Shown: positions 59,805 to 64,000 of the stretch, piece by piece
Numbering within the stretch: position 1 is the first letter of the stretch
Layout of the letters: each line of letters opens with the position of its first letter
NCBI RefSeq assembly: GCF_019656235.1
Contig: NZ_BPLL01000001.1
Coordinates: 84,409 to 148,408 of the forward strand
DNA: 64,000 nucleotides
Direction: 5' to 3'
Source of the DNA: Apilactobacillus xinyiensis
GTDB taxonomy: Bacteria > Bacillota > Bacilli > Lactobacillales > Lactobacillaceae
Notes under the pieces: model-generated
Database searches by the model: none
Told to the model about the DNA's origin: nothing
What the model saw: only the letters and a program-made list of their open reading frames with translations
Program-made: the position numbers and the translations under genes

Positions 59805-60383
59805 TTGAAACTACAACCATCATTATATTATAGTCATACATTAATTAGCGATATCGTTCAACCTGGAGATACTGTTATCGATGCAACTGCAGGTAATGGT
59901 CATGATACTAAATACTTATCAAGTATAGTCGGTAAAAATGGTAAAGTTTATAGTTTCGATATACAAAAAGAAGCTATCGACAATACTAAAAAATTACTAT
60001 CAGAAAATAACATAATAGATAATGTTGAATTGCATAATTGCGGACATGAAAACATTCATAGAATTGTTAAAGACAAAATAAGTTGTGCTATTTTTAATTT
60101 AGGCTATCTACCTGGTCCAACTACTAATAAAGCGATTATTACGCATTCAAAAACTACTTTACCAGCAATTAATGATTGCATTAAACTATTAAAAAAAGAT
60201 GGAATAATAATTTTAGTTTTATATTATGGCCACCCCGGAGGTCAAGAAGAAAAAAATGATGTAATTAATTTCGCTGAAAAATTAAATCAAAAATTATTTA
60301 CAGTTTTAAAATATCAATTCATCAATCAAATTAATGAACCCCCTATTTTAATTGCAATTCAAAAAAAGAAAGATAAGATTTAA
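59805..60383 (+). CDS. mnmM: tRNA wobble-uridine methyltransferase MnmM (YtqB)
   Basis: Class I SAM methyltransferase, 192 aa from TTG 59805-59807, which has AAAGAGG 7 nt upstream; an ATG 18 nt earlier has no site. SAM loop DATAGNGHDT (about 27-36), SFDIQKEA, and the family NLGYLPG (about 98) match YtqB. B. subtilis YtqB (MnmM) methylates nm5s2U34 to mnm5s2U34. It is convergent with the MFS gene, overlapping its stop. Confidence 0.9.
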   Translation: MKLQPSLYYSHTLISDIVQPGDTVIDATAGNGHDTKYLSSIVGKNGKVYSFDIQKEAIDNTKKLLSENNIIDNVELHNCGHENIHRIVKDKISCAIFNLGYLPGPTTNKAIITHSKTTLPAINDCIKLLKKDGIIILVLYYGHPGGQEEKNDVINFAEKLNQKLFTVLKYQFINQINEPPILIAIQKKKDKI

Positions 60384-60405
60384 TCCATCTTATCTTTCTT
60401 TTTTT
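60361..60405. terminator. Bidirectional terminator, mnmM / MFS transporter
   Basis: Arms AAAGAAAGATAAGAT and complement around TTAATCC; both stop codons (60380-60383) lie in the loop. Confidence 0.9.
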
Positions 60406-61849
60406 GATTAAACATATTAATACATATTGCCAAAAGTATTAAAATAAGCAAGCATATAAAAACCCATTTTAGAGAATTAAACAATACTTCTTTAAGTACT
60501 GGTAATAATTTTATTGGTAAATTAGTAGCATCTTTAGGATTTATTAAATGATTAATCATGTCTAAAGAAGTTTTAGGTGTATTAAGTATTTCAATCTTTA
60601 ATTTAGTATTCATAATAATTCCTAAAATAGAAATAATTAATGTTTGACCAAAAATTCTACACAAAGTATTAAATGATGTAGCTACTCCTATGTCTGATTT
60701 ATCAACTAATCTTTGTGAAATTAAAGTGCTGTTAGTAATAGTAATTCCAAATCCAATTCCACAAATAGCAGAGATGATAAAGAAGTATACATAATGTGTT
60801 TCAATCGGTAAACTAATTATCCAAAACGACGCAAATAGAATTAACATTAAACCTATTAATGAACTATAAAAAACATGAATTTTTTTTATTAAATATCCAG
60901 AAATAAAAGATCCTAAAATCCAAAATAACGAAGCAGGAGTTATTACTAAACCTGCCATTGAGGCACCTAAGCCAATAATCCCTTGAGTCCAGTCCGGAAC
61001 ATAAACTTCAAGTCCCATAATGAAACCACTAACCAATAGTGCAACTATATTTTGAATTAAAAAAGTTTTATTACTAAATAATTTAGTAGGAATGATTGGA
61101 TTTTCAACAACATTTTCGTTTCTAATAAACAAGGTAAAAGCTATAATAGCTAAATTAATAAAAATAGCTAATTCAATACCATCAAAATAACTACTGCTCA
61201 AAACTTTAACAATGTAAATAATTGAAAATAATAATAACGACAAAAGAAACATTCCATAATAATCAAATTTATAACTCTTAACACTAAAGTTTTCTTTAAA
61301 AAACAAACAAATAGCTAAAATAGCTAAAATACCAGTAGGAATATTTATAAAAAAAATCCAGTGCCAAGATAAATGATCAACTAAAATTCCGCCCAAAACT
61401 GGAGAAATTATAGAAGCAATGCCCCAAATAGCACCATTTAAGCCTAAAATTCTACCTCTTTTTTCTAACGGATATATATCAGCAATTATAGTATAAGAAA
61501 CTGGCATAATAGCACCAGCTCCCAGTCCTTGAAAACCACGCCAAAATATAAGACCAATCATTGAACTAGACATACCAGCAAACAAAGATGAAATTGTAAA
61601 TAAAACTAATCCTAAAACAAAAATGTTCTTTCTACCAAACTGATCAGCAATTTTACCATATATTGGTGTGGATATAGCATTAGTTAGTAGAAAAACAGAG
61701 AAAACCCAATTCATTATGGAAACACCATGCAGCTCACTGACAATTGTAGGCATTGCAGTAGAAACAATCGTTCCCTCAATTGCTGTCATAAAAGTTGCGA
61801 TCATTAATGCAAATGTTGTTAATTTTACATTACTAGAATTACTATTCAT
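60380..61849 (-). CDS. MFS multidrug exporter, DHA2 family (14 TM)
   Basis: A 489-aa protein with about 14 membrane segments. Loop 2-3 motif GKIADQFGRKN (motif A), IPTGILAIL in TM5-6 and PVLGGILVDHLSWHW (motif C region) match EmrB/QacA-type proton-coupled exporters. No neighbour regulator is present, and the substrate is unknown. It shares a terminator with mnmM and reads from its own promoter region downstream of metK. Confidence 0.9.
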   Translation of the reverse strand: MNSNSSNVKLTTFALMIATFMTAIEGTIVSTAMPTIVSELHGVSIMNWVFSVFLLTNAISTPIYGKIADQFGRKNIFVLGLVLFTISSLFAGMSSSMIGLIFWRGFQGLGAGAIMPVSYTIIADIYPLEKRGRILGLNGAIWGIASIISPVLGGILVDHLSWHWIFFINIPTGILAILAICLFFKENFSVKSYKFDYYGMFLLSLLLFSIIYIVKVLSSSYFDGIELAIFINLAIIAFTLFIRNENVVENPIIPTKLFSNKTFLIQNIVALLVSGFIMGLEVYVPDWTQGIIGLGASMAGLVITPASLFWILGSFISGYLIKKIHVFYSSLIGLMLILFASFWIISLPIETHYVYFFIISAICGIGFGITITNSTLISQRLVDKSDIGVATSFNTLCRIFGQTLIISILGIIMNTKLKIEILNTPKTSLDMINHLINPKDATNLPIKLLPVLKEVLFNSLKWVFICLLILILLAICINMFNQKKKDKMD

Positions 61850-61863
61850 AAATATCTCCTAAA

Positions 61864-61904
61864 AATAAAAAAACGGAATATATGAAATAATCACATATAC
61901 CGCA
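61864..61904 (-). terminator. Terminator after metK
   Basis: GCGGTATATG pairs with CATATATTCCG (two-base bulge), then TTTTTTT on the minus strand. Confidence 0.78.
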
Positions 61905-61910
61905 TTTCAA

Positions 61911-63104
61911 TTATTTATTACTCAAAAATTCTTTTAAAGCATCAACTTTATCGGTATGTTCCCAAGGTAAATCAATATCAGTTCTACCAAAATGTCCATA
62001 AGCAGCTGTTTGTTTATATATAGGACGTTTTAAATCTAACATATTTATAATTCCAGCTGGTCTTAGATCAAAAATACTTCTAATGGCTTCAATTAATTTT
62101 TCTTCAGAAACTTTACCAGTATCAAAAGTATTAACTGATATAGAAACAGGTTGAGCTACTCCAATTGCGTATGCTATCTGAACTTCTATTTTATCAGCTA
62201 AATCTGCTGCTACGATATTTTTAGCAATATATCTAGCAGCATAACTGGCAGATCTATCAACCTTAGTAGCATCTTTACCAGAAAAAGCACCACCACCATG
62301 ATGAGCAGAACCACCATAAGTATCAACAATTATTTTTCTACCGGTTAATCCAGCATCACCCTGAGGACCACCAATTACAAAACGTCCAGTTGGATTTATA
62401 AAGTATTTAGTTTTGTCATCTAAGAATTTATCTGGAATAACTTTCTTAACAACCTTATTTATAACATCTTTTTTTATTTGATCTAGTTTTACATTAGGGT
62501 CGTGTTGAGTACTAAGAACAATTGTATCAACCCTAACTGGATTTTCGTTATCATCATACTCTACAGTAACCTCAGCCTTGGCATCTGGTCTTAGATAACT
62601 AATTTCTCCATCTTTTCTTAAGCGAGCTATTTCACGCATTAATTTATGACTTAAAGAAATAGGTAATGGCATTAATTCAGGAGTTTCATTAACAGCATAA
62701 CCAAACATTAGTCCTTGATCTCCTGCACCAATTTGGTTTAAAGCATCTTCTTTAGAAACTTTATTTTCCAAAGAATCGTTAACTCCCTGTGCTATGTCTG
62801 GTGATTGTTCATCAATAGCAACGATTACAGCACATGTATTACCATCAAAACCATACTTATCATTATCATATCCTATTTCTTCAATAGTATTTCTGACAAT
62901 TTTTTGAATATTTACATATGCTTTAGTAGTAATTTCACCAAAAACTAATACTAAACCAGTTGTAACAGAGCATTCGCATGCTACTCTAGAATCTGGATCT
63001 TGTTTCAATAATTCATCCAAAATCGCATCACTAATTTGATCAGCAATTTTATCAGGATGGCCTTCTGAAACTGATTCAGAAGTAAATAAATGTTTTTCTC
63101 TCAT
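61911..63104 (-). CDS. metK: S-adenosylmethionine synthetase
   Basis: Makes SAM from methionine and ATP; 397 aa. [16 protein letters not shown] at the N-terminus (with His of GHPDK), the loop [12 protein letters not shown], and [16 protein letters not shown] are the three MetK signatures. It supplies TrmB and MnmM nearby. Controlled by an SMK box directly upstream. Confidence 0.98.
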   Translation of the reverse strand: MREKHLFTSESVSEGHPDKIADQISDAILDELLKQDPDSRVACECSVTTGLVLVFGEITTKAYVNIQKIVRNTIEEIGYDNDKYGFDGNTCAVIVAIDEQSPDIAQGVNDSLENKVSKEDALNQIGAGDQGLMFGYAVNETPELMPLPISLSHKLMREIARLRKDGEISYLRPDAKAEVTVEYDDNENPVRVDTIVLSTQHDPNVKLDQIKKDVINKVVKKVIPDKFLDDKTKYFINPTGRFVIGGPQGDAGLTGRKIIVDTYGGSAHHGGGAFSGKDATKVDRSASYAARYIAKNIVAADLADKIEVQIAYAIGVAQPVSISVNTFDTGKVSEEKLIEAIRSIFDLRPAGIINMLDLKRPIYKQTAAYGHFGRTDIDLPWEHTDKVDALKEFLSNK

Positions 63105-63109
63105 TTTAA

Positions 63110-63182
63110 TACTATTCCCCCTCTTTTTGGTTACAAGGCATCTTCACTAAGGTGAATCCTATCGGGAATACACTCATAACTT
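63110..63182 (-). promoter_or_regulatory. SMK box (SAM-III) riboswitch of metK
   Basis: Minus strand shows TTCCCGATAGGA, then TGAAGATGCCTTGTAACC and the ribosome site GAGGGGGAA just before metK. This matches the SMK-box consensus, in which SAM binding pairs the Shine-Dalgarno with an upstream CCCC-like anti-SD and blocks translation. No terminator is involved. Confidence 0.93.
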
Positions 63183-63225
63183 TATAATAATATCATAATT
63201 ATAAAGTTTTTTAAAGTTTGTTAAA

Positions 63226-63260
63226 ATAAAAAAACGATAACTTTTATAGTTATCGTTTTA
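63226..63260 (-). terminator. Terminator at the end of the tRNA cluster
   Basis: AAAACGATAACT/AGTTATCGTTTT stem with T-run on the minus strand after tRNA-Leu(CAA). Confidence 0.88.
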
Positions 63261-63267
63261 GTAATTA

Positions 63268-63352
63268 TACCGGAGGTGGGGTTCGAACCCACACGACCTC
63301 AACGGTCACTGGATTTTGAGTCCAGCGCGTCTGCCAATTCCGCCACTCCGGC
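63268..63352 (-). tRNA. tRNA-Leu(CAA)
   Basis: 85 nt, class II. Acceptor GCCGGAG/CTCCGGT (first pair G-T); CTGGA/TCCAG around CTCAAAA gives CAA; long variable arm; discriminator A; no CCA. The last tRNA of the cluster. Confidence 0.96.
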
Positions 63353-63373
63353 ATTTTAATATATGTAATATAA

Positions 63374-63444
<71 letters not shown>

Positions 63445-63465
63445 ATCAATTACGAATCCAGCTAA

Positions 63466-63537
63466 CTGGGTTAGCTGGATTCGAACCAGCGCATGATGGA
63501 GTCAAAGTCCATTGCCTTACCACTTGGCTATAACCCA
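63466..63537 (-). tRNA. tRNA-Gln(TTG)
   Basis: 72 nt. Acceptor TGGGTTA/TAACCCA; loop CTTTGAC gives anticodon TTG; discriminator G; no CCA. Confidence 0.96.
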
Positions 63538-63545
63538 ATCAAAAG

Positions 63546-63619
63546 GGCGGTATGTGGGAATCGAACCCACGCGTGTCGGATCCACAAACCGATGTGTTAA
63601 CCACTTCACCAATACCGCC
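63546..63619 (-). tRNA. tRNA-His(GTG)
   Basis: 74 nt including an encoded G at position -1, paired with C73. Acceptor GCGGTAT/ATACCGC; loop TTGTGGA gives anticodon GTG. Confidence 0.95.
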
Positions 63620-63631
63620 ATAGCATTATAA

Positions 63632-63702
63632 CAGGGATAGTAGGAGTTGAACCCACACCGACGGTTTTGGAGACCGTAGTTCTACCATTAAACTATATCC
63701 CT
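63632..63702 (-). tRNA. tRNA-Trp(CCA)
   Basis: 71 nt. Acceptor AGGGATA/TATCCCT; ACGGT/ACCGT around CTCCAAA gives anticodon CCA; discriminator G. Confidence 0.96.
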
Positions 63703-63705
63703 ATA

Positions 63706-63791
63706 TGGTGGAGGGGAGTGGATTCGAACCACCGAACCCGAAGGAGCGGATTTACAGTCCGCCGCGTTTAGCCAGACTTCGCTACCCCTCC
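63706..63791 (-). tRNA. tRNA-Tyr(GTA)
   Basis: 86 nt, class II. Acceptor GGAGGGG/CCCCTCC, A73 and an encoded CCA (the only one in this cluster); GCGGA/TCCGC around CTGTAAA gives anticodon GTA. Confidence 0.96.
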
Positions 63792-63796
63792 ATAAA

Positions 63797-63869
63797 TGGC
63801 GCGGGACAGAATCGAACTGCCGACACACGGAGCTTCAATCCGTTGCTCTACCAACTGAGCTACCGAGCC
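63797..63869 (-). tRNA. tRNA-Phe(GAA)
   Basis: 73 nt. ACGGA/TCCGT around TTGAAGC gives anticodon GAA. Acceptor GGCTCGG faces CCGCGCC, so pair 4-69 is a T-C mismatch; position 37 is G instead of the common A. Discriminator A. Confidence 0.94.
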
Positions 63870-63906
63870 AAACCATTTATGCTATAAGATAAATATTAAA
63901 TTAAAA

Positions 63907-63923
63907 GTTACATGAAATGTAAC
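63907..63923 (-). terminator. Hairpin with T-run between tRNA-Asp and tRNA-Phe
   Basis: GTTACAT/ATGTAAC stem with a 3-nt loop, then TTTTAATTT on the minus strand, 3 nt after tRNA-Asp. Confidence 0.6.
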
Positions 63924-63925
63924 TA

Positions 63926-63999
63926 CGGTCCGTACGAGACTCGAACTCGTGATCTCCTGCGTGACAGGCAGGCGTCCTAACCAGCTAGACCAACGGACC
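63926..63999 (-). tRNA. tRNA-Asp(GTC)
   Basis: 74 nt. Acceptor GGTCCGT/ACGGACC; CCTGC/GCAGG around CTGTCAC gives anticodon GTC; discriminator G; no CCA. First of the eight tRNAs in transcription order within the window. Confidence 0.96.
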
Positions 64000-64000
64000 A

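Noticed and set aside
63705..63887. 60-aa plus-strand reading frame
   Set aside because: It runs antisense through tRNA-Tyr and tRNA-Phe; translation of structural RNA, not a gene.

Overview
The window is low-GC (roughly one third G+C by eye), densely coded Firmicute DNA from the Lactobacillales, most probably a Lactobacillaceae species. Evidence: metK is preceded by an SMK-box (SAM-III) riboswitch, which is typical of this order. The murein genes point to an L-Lys-D-Asp/D-Asn cross-bridge. There is an L-2-hydroxyisocaproate dehydrogenase, a PepV dipeptidase, and three T-box controlled aminoacyl-tRNA synthetase genes. Genus cannot be fixed from the window. No phage, insertion sequence, CRISPR array or rRNA gene is visible; this is core chromosome with a few accessory or poorly described genes.

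Layout. 1-310: 5' end of infC under an L20-type attenuator leader. 310-2540: thrS with T-box and promoter. 2555-9463: replication/repair run polA-mutM-coaE-nrdR-dnaB-dnaI (minus strand). 9555-15106: BI-1-like membrane protein, murC, sftA, ytpR, ytpP. 15200-20140: small anchored protein (+), trmB, the ecsAB exporter, then hit, a YtxH-like gene and prsA on the plus strand. 20189-26072: yhaN/yhaO and a class A penicillin-binding protein. 26196-28470: argS with T-box, tRNA-Gly(CCC), a DUF2187 protein. 28559-34969: L-HicDH and a four-gene wall operon asnB-murE-asl-racD. 35144-38007: tRNA-Leu(CAG), a UvrA-like ABC ATPase, and an unrecognised 104-aa protein. 38049-49514: complete eleven-gene purine operon purEKCSQLFMNHD behind a textbook promoter with two PurBoxes. 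49575-51569: a secreted sedolisin protease with a 55-aa membrane peptide gene upstream. 51691-56883: mscL, a deoxynucleoside kinase, pepV, nnrD and a lipid II flippase-like protein. 57009-61849: leuS with T-box, mnmM, a 14-TM MFS exporter. 61911-64000: metK with SMK box and an eight-tRNA cluster (transcribed Asp, Phe, Tyr, Trp, His, Gln, Cys, Leu).

How the genes work together. Cell-wall synthesis is the strongest theme: MurC and MurE build the stem peptide, RacD and Asl supply and attach D-Asp to lysine, the AsnB-like enzyme probably amidates it, a YtgP/MurJ-like protein flips lipid II, and a class A PBP polymerises it. Translation control is the second: three T-boxes, an L20-type leader, an SMK box, two tRNA-modifying methyltransferases and nine tRNAs besides.

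Most notable observations: ThrS keeps a full-length editing domain but lacks all four histidine/cysteine residues that define its editing site; the four-gene cross-bridge module; the infC leader with a non-ATG start and a 10-nt long-range complement; an overlooked 55-aa two-helix membrane ORF; and DnaI without most of the zinc ligands known from B. subtilis. Family assignments and comparisons with other species are from memory, not from database searches.
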